A stretch of DNA of 64,000 nucleotides, from assembly GCA_002372175.1 (NCBI GenBank), contig DFIS01000076.1:72654-136653 (forward strand), written 5' to 3'. This DNA comes from Solobacterium sp. UBA3691. Lineage in GTDB: Bacteria; Bacillota_I; Bacilli_A; Erysipelotrichales; Erysipelotrichaceae. Both the position numbers and the translations under genes were made by a program. This document shows, piece after piece, positions 43,977 through 52,646 of this stretch. The notes beneath the pieces are model-generated. The model ran no database searches. It saw only the letters and a program-made list of their open reading frames with translations, and had not been told where the DNA came from. Each line of letters opens with the position of its first letter. Positions within the stretch are counted from its first letter, which is position 1.

Positions 43977-44828
43977 CTAGTATGTTCTGATCATGACCGA
44001 ACGTATAAGTTCAGAGATCTTCTCTTCCCGGAAACCGGGCATCTCTGCACAGCGGCGCAGACAGTCTTCATACAGGCTGTTCATCAGTCTGCGGGCTACA
44101 TCCATGCCAAGTGTCGTGACGGATGTCACTTTATCGTTTCTTTCGTCGGAATTGGATTTGCCGAGTTCTTCTGCGGTAGCGGTCACATCAAGGATGTCAT
44201 CCTGGATCTGAAAAGCCAGGCCAAGATCAAAACCGATCTGTTCCCACTGCTTCGTGGTTTCTTCATCTCTGCCGGCCAGTACGGAAGCCATGGCCAGAGG
44301 AACACTGAGCAGACATCCGGTCTTGTATTTATAGACCTTGCGGATATCTTCAAAGTTCATGACATTCTTATCTTCGTTGATGTCAAGACACTGTCCGTAT
44401 ACCATGCCGGAAGGTCCCGCACTCTGTGCAAGCATGCGGATGCATTTCAGCACCTTATCCGCGGATGCATGCGTTTCCGATGCACAGGCAAAAGCTTCCG
44501 TCAGCAGTCCGTCTCCGGCAAGGATCGCCGTCGCCTCATCAAACTGTTTGTGGTTCGTCGGTCTGCCTCTGCGCAGGTCATCGTTGTCCATTGCCGGCAG
44601 ATCATCATGGATCAGTGAATATGTATGAATCATCTCCAGGGCACAGGCTGTCTCATTGCCAAGCGCAGGATCTTCTCCATAGCCTTCCAGGACAAGATAC
44701 AGCAGCGTCGGACGAATACGCTTGCCGCCTGCTGTCAGTGAATAGCGCATGGCATCTCTGACCCGGGAATCCGTTACTTTATCAAGCTTCTCATTCAGAA
44801 GCTGTTCAAACTCATTCTTCTTCATCAT
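43977..44828 (-). CDS. ispA: Polyprenyl (farnesyl/geranylgeranyl) diphosphate synthase
   Basis: A 283-residue all-alpha prenyltransferase that makes C15-C20 isoprenyl diphosphate. The first aspartate-rich motif is DDLPAMDNDDLRRG (about 76-89), and the second is QIQDDILDVTA (about 213-223). GGKRIRPTLLYLVLEG is at the N-terminus. The short length is that of short-chain synthases. The start lies 17 nt inside xseB. It provides precursor for undecaprenyl phosphate and quinones. Confidence 0.95.
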   Translation of the reverse strand: MMKKNEFEQLLNEKLDKVTDSRVRDAMRYSLTAGGKRIRPTLLYLVLEGYGEDPALGNETACALEMIHTYSLIHDDLPAMDNDDLRRGRPTNHKQFDEATAILAGDGLLTEAFACASETHASADKVLKCIRMLAQSAGPSGMVYGQCLDINEDKNVMNFEDIRKVYKYKTGCLLSVPLAMASVLAGRDEETTKQWEQIGFDLGLAFQIQDDILDVTATAEELGKSNSDERNDKVTSVTTLGMDVARRLMNSLYEDCLRRCAEMPGFREEKISELIRSVMIRTY

Positions 44829-45018
44829 TCTTACTCTTGATCTCGGTGATCTTCAGTTCAAACTGCTTCAGTTTATCATCACAATATTTGACCAGATTAA
44901 GACCTTCTTCAAACAGTGCGATCGTTTCATCCAGAGACTGTTCGTTATCTTCAAGAATACCTACGATCTCTTCCAGTCTTTCCATGGACTGCTCAAATGT
45001 ACGTTCTTTTTCCGACAT
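44812..45018 (-). CDS. xseB: Exodeoxyribonuclease VII small subunit
   Basis: A 68-residue XseB. TFEQSMERLEEIVGILEDNE and LDETIALFEEGLNLVKYCDDKL form the two conserved helices. GGAGG precedes the ATG, which lies 2 nt after the xseA stop. It has the expected position between xseA and ispA. Confidence 0.96.
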   Translation of the reverse strand: MSEKERTFEQSMERLEEIVGILEDNEQSLDETIALFEEGLNLVKYCDDKLKQFELKITEIKSKNDEEE

Positions 45019-45020
45019 GT

Positions 45021-46355
45021 TTATTCCTCCCGGTCTGTACTGATGGTTTCGGCATGGATCTTCCCGTGATGTACACGGATCAGCAGAGAGTCACCCGGTT
45101 TCAGCTCACCGGCATCCGTCACCGCATGTCCGTCATGTTCGGCAACCGCATACCCTCTGGATAATACTTTTAACGGTGAATAGGCATCCAGCAGATTGAT
45201 CTGTGCCGACAGCTTATCACGTTCAAGCCCGTATTTGCGTTCTGCGCCTTTTTTCAGCAAAGACGCATCGTTATCAAGCCGCACACGATTCACGGCAATT
45301 TCAGCCTGTATCAGCCCCGTAAGGGCATTCTGAGCCCTGCTGATCCTGACAAGAGAACTGCTGCGTTCTTTTTCGATCGCCTTCTGCAGCTCCGTAAATA
45401 CCGCGTTGACCCGGAAGCTCTTCTCGCTGATCAGCCGTTCCGGATTCAGGAATACCCTGGCCGTGCGCATCTGTTCCAGTCGGGAAGCTTCCTCAAGACG
45501 CTTGTCTTCGGTCAGATCCAGGATATTCTCTTTGTATGTACTGATCCTTGTGCGGACCTCTTCAATATTCGGTGTCGCACGTTCGGCTGCACCTGTCGGT
45601 GTCGGTGCCCGCAGATCACTGACAAAATCAGCGATCGTATAATCCACCTCATGGCCGACACCGGTAACGACCGGCGTATGCATCCCGTAGATGATACGGG
45701 CAAGCTGTTCATCATTGAACGACCAGAGATCCTCAATGGAACCTCCCCCGCGCACAAGCAGGATCACATCCATGTTCATCCGGTCCATCGTACGCATGGC
45801 TTTGCGGATCTGTTCCGCACTCCCGGTCCCCTGTACAAGAACCGGATACTCAAAGATCTCCGCCACAGGCCATCTTCTGCCAACGGTTGTGATCACATCC
45901 GCTCTGGCAGCTGTATTCCTTCCTGTCACAAGCCCGATACGCATGGGCCAGGCCGGCAGCGGCTTCTTATGCGCCTCATCAAAAAGACCTTCATCACTGA
46001 GTTTCTTCTTCAGTTTCTCATACTGCAGAAAAAGATCCCCGATGCCTGACGGTCTCATAGCCGTAACGATCAGCTGCAGCTCTCCTCGTCCCGTAAACAC
46101 CGAGATATCACCCTGTACGATGACCTTATCGCCATCTTTCGGTGTAAAGGTAACTCTGCGGTTGCTGGACGCAAACATGGCACACCTGATCTGGGCTTCG
46201 CTGTCCTTCAGCGTAAAGTACCAGTGTCCCGAACGATAACTGGAAAAATTGCTGAGCTCCCCTTCTACCATGACTTTCTGGGTATACGGATCTGCTTCCA
46301 GCCTGTTTTTCAGATAATTGACGAGAACCGAGACCTGAAGGACTTCTCTGCTCAT
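45021..46355 (-). CDS. xseA: Exodeoxyribonuclease VII large subunit
   Basis: A 444-residue subunit that degrades single-stranded DNA. The N-terminal OB fold spans about 20-100 (VMVEGELSNFSSYRSGHWYF). The catalytic core includes IGLVTGRNTAARADVITT, LLVRGGGSIEDLWSFNDE and GVGHEVDYTIADFVSDLRAPTP split across about 130-240. A long helical C-terminal arm and the final LSRGYAVAE segment follow. It overlaps nusB by 4 nt. Confidence 0.96.
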   Translation of the reverse strand: MSREVLQVSVLVNYLKNRLEADPYTQKVMVEGELSNFSSYRSGHWYFTLKDSEAQIRCAMFASSNRRVTFTPKDGDKVIVQGDISVFTGRGELQLIVTAMRPSGIGDLFLQYEKLKKKLSDEGLFDEAHKKPLPAWPMRIGLVTGRNTAARADVITTVGRRWPVAEIFEYPVLVQGTGSAEQIRKAMRTMDRMNMDVILLVRGGGSIEDLWSFNDEQLARIIYGMHTPVVTGVGHEVDYTIADFVSDLRAPTPTGAAERATPNIEEVRTRISTYKENILDLTEDKRLEEASRLEQMRTARVFLNPERLISEKSFRVNAVFTELQKAIEKERSSSLVRISRAQNALTGLIQAEIAVNRVRLDNDASLLKKGAERKYGLERDKLSAQINLLDAYSPLKVLSRGYAVAEHDGHAVTDAGELKPGDSLLIRVHHGKIHAETISTDREE

Positions 46356-46723
46356 ATGCGGTCAAGAACTCCATTGATCAGTTTATAGGAATCTTCGTCA
46401 CAATACTTCTTCGCAAGTTCGATGTATTCATCGATGATCACGGAAGCTTCCACTTCCTTCAGATCGAATTCTGCACATCCGCACAGGATCAGAGCCTGTT
46501 CGATCAGACCAAGCCTGTCAAAGTGCCAGTTCTCCAGCACCTGATCGGCATATGACGCATACCTGTCCTTCTCTCTGCAGGCTGTTCTTACAAGTTCACT
46601 GAAGTATTCATCTTCAGGTTCATCCTTGAAGTTGTCGCTGATCAGCTCCGAACTGTCTCTGTCCAGGATCAGTTTCTGATATACACAAAACATTGCGGCT
46701 TCACGTTTTTCACTTCTGTTCAT
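46352..46723 (-). CDS. nusB: Transcription antitermination factor NusB
   Basis: A 123-residue all-helical NusB that, with NusE (S10), aids rRNA transcription antitermination. SEKREAAMFCVYQ and the C-terminal DEYIELAKKYCDEDSYKLINGVLD match the family. It heads a nine-gene - strand operon to deoB. Its ATG has no Shine-Dalgarno and sits 7 nt after TAAAAT preceded by TGG, so translation is probably leaderless. Confidence 0.93.
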   Translation of the reverse strand: MNRSEKREAAMFCVYQKLILDRDSSELISDNFKDEPEDEYFSELVRTACREKDRYASYADQVLENWHFDRLGLIEQALILCGCAEFDLKEVEASVIIDEYIELAKKYCDEDSYKLINGVLDRI

Positions 46724-46730
46724 ACTCTGT

Positions 46731-46739
46731 ATTTTACCA
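46731..46739 (-). promoter_or_regulatory. Extended -10 promoter giving a leaderless nusB mRNA
   Basis: On the - strand, TG-G-TAAAAT (46739-46731) ends 7 nt before the nusB ATG at 46723. No ribosome site lies between. Confidence 0.6.
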
Positions 46740-46815
46740 TGTTTAACCTTATATCACTATTGCAAAGCAACTAAACCAGTATATATTAACACGAAGCCGG
46801 AAGAATACGTACAGA

Positions 46816-47790
46816 CTAAATAAACTGTATGCCGGCATCTTCTCTGGCCAGATCCAGGATCTTCTGTACAGAGAGAATATCGGATGTATACGCAGCTCTT
46901 ACAGCAGGATCATGATCTTCATACATCTGTCTGAAAACAGTCAGCTCGCTGCTCATTGCCGTACCTGTATCCGGACCCGGAAGAACGATCATGTCAGCAC
47001 CGTCCTTCTCTACGGTGATGGTATGGCATACACCGGCAGGACCCTCCATCATGATCCGGCCATGCTCGCACTGGATCAATACAAAACTCGGCCCTGATGC
47101 ATCCTTGGTCGCCGTCAATGACGCCTTCATCTGCGGATAATCCAGCACCAGAATACCGGAAGTATCAATATCCCTTACGATATTCGCATGGTAATGGACA
47201 TGTTCCGGCATCCCGAAAAGACCGTATACATAGCGGATCAGATAGATGCCAAGATCCATCAGGGTGCCGCCGGCAAGCTTTGGATCAAACACCGGCAGTA
47301 CCTCACCGGCAAGAAAACGGTCATACCTGCGGGAATAATGCGACAGAATCCCCGTCACGACACGCACCTGTCCGAGATCCTTCAGATATTCCGGGATCAT
47401 ACGGTAATTGGCATGATACGGCGTCATGCACATGTCAAAGACAAGCAGACCAAGCTGTTCAGCCAGCTGTATGACCTGCCGTGCCTCGGCATAGTTTGCC
47501 GCAAACGGTTTCTCCACCATCACGTTCCTGCCGGCCTGCAGTGCCTTTACAGCATAGGAGGCATGCATACTGTTCGGCAGTGCAATATAGATAACATCGG
47601 TCTCGGGATCCTGCAGCACTCTGTCAAGATCATCTGTCGTAAAGTCTGCCTTACTGTCATATACAGCAGCCTTGCGGGCATCTCTGCCCCATATACCGCG
47701 GATATGATACCCGCCTGATCTTTCCGCATTCTCAAGAAATACGGGGACGATCATCCCCGTACCGAGAATACTGACATTGATATTCTTCAT
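46816..47790 (-). CDS. Gfo/Idh/MocA-family oxidoreductase
   Basis: A 324-residue NAD(P)-dependent sugar or cyclitol dehydrogenase. The N-terminal Rossmann fold starts VSILGTGMIVPVFLENA, continues through VIYIALPNSMHASYA, and has the family EKPFAANYAEA (EKP, about 92-94). The C-terminal alpha/beta domain includes GGTLMDLGIYLIRY, with the usual Asp and His region altered. The start MKNINVSIL overlaps the DUF2804 stop by one base (TGATG). The substrate is unknown; the partner kinase suggests a sugar route. Confidence 0.88.
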   Translation of the reverse strand: MKNINVSILGTGMIVPVFLENAERSGGYHIRGIWGRDARKAAVYDSKADFTTDDLDRVLQDPETDVIYIALPNSMHASYAVKALQAGRNVMVEKPFAANYAEARQVIQLAEQLGLLVFDMCMTPYHANYRMIPEYLKDLGQVRVVTGILSHYSRRYDRFLAGEVLPVFDPKLAGGTLMDLGIYLIRYVYGLFGMPEHVHYHANIVRDIDTSGILVLDYPQMKASLTATKDASGPSFVLIQCEHGRIMMEGPAGVCHTITVEKDGADMIVLPGPDTGTAMSSELTVFRQMYEDHDPAVRAAYTSDILSVQKILDLAREDAGIQFI

Positions 47791-48809
47791 CAGTATTTGT
47801 TGTGAACCTCCTCCGCAAAACAAAGCAGATCCGCAAACGTGATCACTTCACCGTCATCAAGGATGGCCCTGCCGCTCATTCTGCCGAAGACCTGATGCTG
47901 ATCGGAGACGATGACCTTGAAGTCCAGTTTGGCAGCTCTGTCCAGTACCGGCACAAAATCTGCTTCAAAACGTCCGTCGGATGATGTGACTTTCCAGGGA
48001 TCGGTATAATTTGCCGGAATGCTGAAGGTAATATCATCAAGCTTATGCGCTTTGCCGTCGTATTGTATGACATTCTCCGTCGCTGCGGAAGTATTGCCGA
48101 AGCCATAGCCAAGATTAAAACCGAATGCTTTCCCGTTAATGCGGGCATTGCCGCTGCTCCAGTACCAGGTATTATCGTAGGTCCAGACACCTCTGCCCCA
48201 GTCCAGCGTACCAAAGTCCGTCTGCGGATCAAACTCCCTGCGTACACCGTCAAATTCAACATATCCGCGGGCAGGCATACAGTTGATCTTCTGGTTAAAG
48301 TAGAACGCATGCTTCTTATCCCACGGGGTCGCAATGACCAGCGAATCCATCTCCGGCTGTTCCAGTTCGATCTCTGCATTCAGCGGCTTGCCGGCCATGA
48401 AATTCTCAAAGTGACAGCGTATCTTCCGTGTATTCCTGCCAACCGTATATGTCATCTGCAGTCTCTGATCGCTATATACCGTATTGCCTGTTTCCGAACT
48501 CTCCGGCATATGCAGTTTTCCCATCGGCATCACGTTCAGCACCGTCTCGGTATGCTCACGGGGCATATCATCAAAGATCAGCAGAGATACCGACTGCAGT
48601 CCCACATAACCATTGTCGGAGATCGTAAAGGCACAGGCAAAATCCTTGCCCGTAACCAGATAGTAATCCCATTCCTTGATGCGGAAAGACGGTGCCTTGA
48701 TCATCTTCCGCCGGTATTGCTGGTACATCTTCCTGGACCAGCCGGGTTCTCTGATCTCCCCCTGTTCATCCAGCAGAAGCTGTTCTGTCATTACTTCGTG
48801 ATTGCGCAT
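47790..48809 (-). CDS. DUF2804 family protein
   Basis: A 339-residue protein matching DUF2804, a predicted two-lobed beta-barrel (lipocalin/AttH-like) family of unknown function. Recognisable segments are LLLDEQGEIREPGWSRK at the N-terminus, WDYYLVTGKDFACAFT, TDFGTLDWGRGVWTYDNTW and GFNLGYGFGNTSAATENV. GGAGG lies 5 nt before ATG 48809; GTG 48815 is less likely. It sits between a PfkB kinase and a Gfo/Idh/MocA enzyme, hinting at an isomerase or epimerase-like role on a carbohydrate. That is inference. Confidence 0.85.
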   Translation of the reverse strand: MRNHEVMTEQLLLDEQGEIREPGWSRKMYQQYRRKMIKAPSFRIKEWDYYLVTGKDFACAFTISDNGYVGLQSVSLLIFDDMPREHTETVLNVMPMGKLHMPESSETGNTVYSDQRLQMTYTVGRNTRKIRCHFENFMAGKPLNAEIELEQPEMDSLVIATPWDKKHAFYFNQKINCMPARGYVEFDGVRREFDPQTDFGTLDWGRGVWTYDNTWYWSSGNARINGKAFGFNLGYGFGNTSAATENVIQYDGKAHKLDDITFSIPANYTDPWKVTSSDGRFEADFVPVLDRAAKLDFKVIVSDQHQVFGRMSGRAILDDGEVITFADLLCFAEEVHNKY

Positions 48810-48822
48810 GAACACCTCCGTA

Positions 48823-49734
48823 TCAGATCTGTTCTGTCTTTATCTCATCAAACAGCCGCATGACTTCATCCAGAGAAGTATCATCCAGTGTCGAAGCCAC
48901 CGCATTAGCCATGGCACCCGCCCAGCGCAGAGCATCCTGCGGCATCAGCCCTTCCGTACGCTTGCCGATATACGCAGCCAGAAGAGCATCCGTGCGTCCG
49001 ACAGGATTCACATGAACATGTTCAGGCTGCCTCAGCAGATAGATCTGCTCACCGGACTTGAGGTATACTTTTTCATCATCCAGCGGCAGCAGTACTTCCG
49101 GAAAACCAGCTTCCTTCAGTAAACTCACGGCATCTTCGGGATCTGCCTGTTTACGCCCTGTCTGCTGTGCCAGTTCCTGCAGCGTGCGTTTGATCAGCTG
49201 CGGACGGCAGGCGGTGATCGCTTCTGGTGAGAGTCTTTCGGTATCCAGCACGACTTCGCCGCCATGGTTGTGGATCTTGGCACAGAGATAGATGATCATT
49301 TCGGGATTGATCCCGGGCATCACGGAACCGCTGATCACGACTGTATCCCGCTGTCCTACATTCTCAAATGCCCGCATGATATCACTCTCAATGGAGTCAT
49401 CTGTCTTCGGCCCGGCACCGTTAACTGCGATCAATGTCCCGTCTTTGACAAGCTTGACGTTAACACGGTTATTGCCCTTGATCGGGATCGGTACCAGCGT
49501 GATCAGAGGATCTCCGGAAAAAGCCTGACGGATAAACTCACCGGTAAAGCCGCCGAGCAATGCAACAGCGACAGAAGGAATCTGCATGATGCTGAGATCT
49601 CTTGAAACATTAAGACCTTTGCCGGCTGCCCTGTACTGTTCATTACGTCCGCGGATCACCCCTTCACGGTTCATCTCACCGCTCATTTCCATGTAATAGT
49701 CCACCGCCGGATTTAAAGTCAGTGTATAGATCAT
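48823..49734 (-). CDS. PfkB-family sugar kinase (1-phosphofructokinase/tagatose-6-phosphate kinase-like) with altered anion-hole motif
   Basis: A 303-residue ribokinase-fold kinase closest in layout to FruK/LacC. MIYTLTLNPAVDYYMEM and AAGKGLNVSRDL (36-47) form the substrate side. The usual C-terminal GAGD anion hole reads GRTD (246-249), in VNPVGRTDALLAAYIG. The catalytic Asp is kept but two residues of the loop are changed, which is uncommon. The start at 49734 follows GGAAAGAGG; an earlier in-frame ATG at 49770 lies within the operator. It is the first gene of a three-gene operon. Confidence 0.85.
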   Translation of the reverse strand: MIYTLTLNPAVDYYMEMSGEMNREGVIRGRNEQYRAAGKGLNVSRDLSIMQIPSVAVALLGGFTGEFIRQAFSGDPLITLVPIPIKGNNRVNVKLVKDGTLIAVNGAGPKTDDSIESDIMRAFENVGQRDTVVISGSVMPGINPEMIIYLCAKIHNHGGEVVLDTERLSPEAITACRPQLIKRTLQELAQQTGRKQADPEDAVSLLKEAGFPEVLLPLDDEKVYLKSGEQIYLLRQPEHVHVNPVGRTDALLAAYIGKRTEGLMPQDALRWAGAMANAVASTLDDTSLDEVMRLFDEIKTEQI

Positions 49735-49752
49735 AATTGTGCCTCTTTCCAA

Positions 49753-49799
49753 ATAGATACATATACGCATCTATGTTTCTCTCTGTATATATTGTACCA
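49753..49799 (-). promoter_or_regulatory. Promoter and palindromic operator of the PfkB-DUF2804-Gfo operon
   Basis: On the - strand, TG-G-TACAAT (49799-49791) is an extended -10. The leader then contains a 22-base imperfect palindrome (49753-49774, halves ATAGATGCGTA and TATGTATCTAT, 9 of 11 matches) at about +10 to +31. It is a likely repressor site of the DeoR or LacI kind. Confidence 0.55.
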
Positions 49800-49817
49800 A
49801 GACTTTGCCTGATGAAC

Positions 49818-49855
49818 AAAAAAAGGATACGTACAGTGAAATGTACGCATCCTTT
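49818..49855 (-). terminator. Terminator of the flavocytochrome-type reductase gene
   Basis: On the - strand, AAAGGATGCGTACA pairs with TGTACGTATCCTTT (one mismatch) around a 6-nt loop, then TTTT. It is a strong intrinsic terminator 12 nt past the stop. Confidence 0.93.
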
Positions 49856-49866
49856 GCATATCTGGC

Positions 49867-51672
49867 TTATTTACTGTAAGCAGAAGCGTTCTCACCGGCA
49901 ATACGGCCGAAGACAACAAAGTCTGTAACAGCGTTGCCGCCGAGACGGTTGCCGCCGTGGACACCGCCGGTGACTTCACCAGCCGCATAGAGACCAGGAA
50001 TGACATTACCCTTTGTGTCAATAACTTCCGCGTTGGTGTTGATCTTGACACCGCCCATGCAGTGATGGATACCCGGAGAGATCTGTACTGCATACAGAGG
50101 CAGTTCAGCTACGTATGTCTTATTCTTATCGGGATTGGCACGGCCGAATTCCGCATCTTCACCTGTTTCACAGGCAGTGTGCCACTTATCAAGTGTTTCC
50201 TGTACAACGGCTTCTTCAACACCAATCAGCTTGGCAAGATCCGCGACAGTATCACACTTGATCATGTAACCCTTACTGACATACTTCTTGATGAGTTCGG
50301 ATTTCGCAGCTACTTTCTCATCAGTAACCAGCCATGCATACCTGTCAGGCTGTTCATTGACGGCAGCCGAGACAACGTCTCTGGTACCATTCTCATTGGT
50401 GAAACGTACACCGTTCTTGTTCAGCAGGATCGCACCGTCACCGCGCAGAGATTCAGAAATCAGAGAACCATCTGTCTGTACAACGGTCGGATGGATCTGG
50501 ATCTGTTCAAGATCACGGAAATCTGCGCCGACTGCTTCTAAGAACGCAATCGCGTCACCGGTAATGGTAGGAGCGTTGGTGGAGACATATCCCTTGAGGT
50601 CCGGTCTGTACTTGACGATCAGATCCGGGTTGGAACCGAAGCCGCCTGTTGCAATAATGACAGCGTCCGCATGAACTGTGATGTTATTACCGTCGCTATC
50701 GGTAGCGTGCAGACCCACAGCCTTGCCGTTATCCATCAGAACCTCGTCAACTTTTGCACTGTACACGATCTCGATACCGAGGTCTTCACATGTCTTGGAC
50801 AGATGTTCTACGAGGAATGTACCGACAGGGAGGATATCCCCTTTAGCATTTACAGGACGGTGCTGACGATAAACACTGGCACCGCCGGCCAGACCGACAT
50901 CACTTAACGGCGCATCGATGGAATCCAGCCAGTCGATTGCTGCCGAAGAATTTTCCGCCAGTGTTCTGACAAGTTCAGGATCGTTGATGTCATGGCCGCC
51001 TTTCATGGTATCTTCGTAAAACAGTTCTACGGAGTCTTCAATACCTGCTTCAGCCTGGTAATGTGTTTCTGCCGCATTCATACCGCCGGCCGCATAACTG
51101 GAGTTACCACCCGGGAATAAGCCTTTTTCAAGAATGATGACTTTCTTGCCGTTCTGGGCAGCGGTAATAGCTGCTGTCATACCGGCACCGCCGGCACCTG
51201 CCACAACGATATCTGCTGTCTTCTCTACATCTTCAGCAGCTGTCTCGACCTGCTGCGGCACAAGAGCCTCAGGATCTGCCCCGGCTTGACGAAGCGCATC
51301 CGATACAGCTGTCAGGAATCCCTTGGAACTCACTGTTGCATAGGTAACTACCTCAATATTCGGAGACTGGACCGCAAGAACTTTCTCTGCCAGAGCAGGA
51401 ACTGCCATGCCGCCGACTGTCGGTGTCTCACCGTCGATCGTATATTCGATATTCTCAATTTTGTTATCTGAAACTGTCACCTTGACCTTGATCGGATTGC
51501 TGGCGCCTGTATACCCCGGACTTTCCGCTTCATACGTACCTGCCGCAAAGAGTGCGCCTTCCGCAGGTTTGGCGATCTTCGGTTTCGTCATCTGTCCAAA
51601 GACAAGACAAAATACAAGTGATACTGCAAGAGTACAGATCACTGCAAGCAGAGATTGTCTGCTTTCTTTCAT
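49867..51672 (-). CDS. Extracytoplasmic FMN-binding, FAD-dependent reductase (fumarate/urocanate reductase-like)
   Basis: A 601-residue flavoprotein. A signal anchor lies at about 8-27. An FMN_bind domain (about 45-130) has TYATVSS (110-116), where Thr113 matches the ApbE flavinylation site of the S/T-G-A-T-x-S type. The FAD_binding_2 domain (about 153-595) begins DIVVAGAGGAGMTAAITAA and has FPGGNSSYAAGGMNA, HPTVVQTDGSLISESLRGDG (His and Arg typical of substrate binding) and GGVHGGNRLGGNAV. It probably reduces an enoate acceptor outside the membrane for anaerobic respiration or electron disposal. It is monocistronic. No apbE or quinone oxidoreductase is present here. Confidence 0.9.
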   Translation of the reverse strand: MKESRQSLLAVICTLAVSLVFCLVFGQMTKPKIAKPAEGALFAAGTYEAESPGYTGASNPIKVKVTVSDNKIENIEYTIDGETPTVGGMAVPALAEKVLAVQSPNIEVVTYATVSSKGFLTAVSDALRQAGADPEALVPQQVETAAEDVEKTADIVVAGAGGAGMTAAITAAQNGKKVIILEKGLFPGGNSSYAAGGMNAAETHYQAEAGIEDSVELFYEDTMKGGHDINDPELVRTLAENSSAAIDWLDSIDAPLSDVGLAGGASVYRQHRPVNAKGDILPVGTFLVEHLSKTCEDLGIEIVYSAKVDEVLMDNGKAVGLHATDSDGNNITVHADAVIIATGGFGSNPDLIVKYRPDLKGYVSTNAPTITGDAIAFLEAVGADFRDLEQIQIHPTVVQTDGSLISESLRGDGAILLNKNGVRFTNENGTRDVVSAAVNEQPDRYAWLVTDEKVAAKSELIKKYVSKGYMIKCDTVADLAKLIGVEEAVVQETLDKWHTACETGEDAEFGRANPDKNKTYVAELPLYAVQISPGIHHCMGGVKINTNAEVIDTKGNVIPGLYAAGEVTGGVHGGNRLGGNAVTDFVVFGRIAGENASAYSK

Positions 51673-51808
51673 AATTCTTTCCCTCCTGTTAATATCTCCA
51701 TACTATCATAGACACAGGCATACGCTAATATATTTCTGCTCATTTTTGTATGTTCTATTTGCATACAATCTGTAAAAAAATAAAATAATGGTAACAGGAG
51801 TAATATCT

Positions 51809-52603
51809 ATGACACAGGCTAAAGCAAATCGCATACAGATGGATAATTCAGTATTTTCAAGCATCGATCATACGGAAGTATACTGGCTTGGCGGCGGCGG
51901 AGCCATGATCAACAGCCGCGGTACGGTTGTCCTGATCGATCCTCTGCTGAAAGGTTTTGACATGAAGATACTGACCGAGGCACCGCTGGGCACTGAGGAT
52001 ATCCCGCATGCCGACAGTATTATCATTACGCATTGTGACAATGATCATTTCAGCAAACCTACGCTTCTTGATCTGAAGGACAGGACAGGATCCGTACATA
52101 CAACGGAATATGTTGCAGGTCTCTGCGCAGAGATCGGTATACCGGCATACGGTCATGAGATCGGTGATACATTCAGCGTCGGTGATATCAGGATCACGCT
52201 TACCCCTGCCGACCATGCCTGGCAGAATGATTCACCGAAGCACAGTGCAGTAAGACATTACGAGATGAAGGACTTCTGCGGCTTCCGTCTGGAAACACCC
52301 GACGGTGTGATCTGGATGCCCGGCGATTCCAGACTGATGGAGGAACAGCTTCATCAGCCGGATATGGACCTGATCCTGATGGATATCTCTGATTCACGCT
52401 GGCATATCGGCATTCCCGGGGTACTGAAGATGGCAGAAGCATATCCGCATACCCCTCTTCTTCCGATCCACTGGGGCTGTGTAGATGCTCCGGACTGGAA
52501 GGAATTCAACGGTGATCCGGAAGTGATCAGAGCACAGATCGTCAATCCTGAACGCTTCTTCATCAAGGCCGTCGGAGAACCCTATATCCTGAAAAAGCAG
52601 TAA
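51809..52603 (+). CDS. Metallo-beta-lactamase-fold hydrolase, UlaG-like
   Basis: A 264-residue cytoplasmic MBL-fold protein. VYWLGGGGAMINS at the N-terminus, LIDPLL, then ITHCDNDHFSKPTLLDL with the metal site (HxxxDH form) and later MPGDSRLM and LPIHWGCVD. The layout resembles the UlaG (L-ascorbate 6-phosphate lactonase) group; the true substrate is unknown. The start at 51809 follows ACAGGAG; the in-frame ATG at 51788 lies upstream of that site. It is divergent from the reductase. Confidence 0.85.
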   Translation: MTQAKANRIQMDNSVFSSIDHTEVYWLGGGGAMINSRGTVVLIDPLLKGFDMKILTEAPLGTEDIPHADSIIITHCDNDHFSKPTLLDLKDRTGSVHTTEYVAGLCAEIGIPAYGHEIGDTFSVGDIRITLTPADHAWQNDSPKHSAVRHYEMKDFCGFRLETPDGVIWMPGDSRLMEEQLHQPDMDLILMDISDSRWHIGIPGVLKMAEAYPHTPLLPIHWGCVDAPDWKEFNGDPEVIRAQIVNPERFFIKAVGEPYILKKQ

Positions 52604-52640
52604 AAAAACAGGAACTCAGTACGCTGAGTTCCTTTTAAAA
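52602..52640. terminator. Bidirectional terminator between the MBL hydrolase and ruvX
   Basis: GGAACTCAG (52611-52619) pairs with CTGAGTTCC (52624-52632) around a TACG loop. TTTT on the right and an A-run on the left serve both convergent units. Confidence 0.93.
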
Positions 52641-52646
52641 TGCCTG

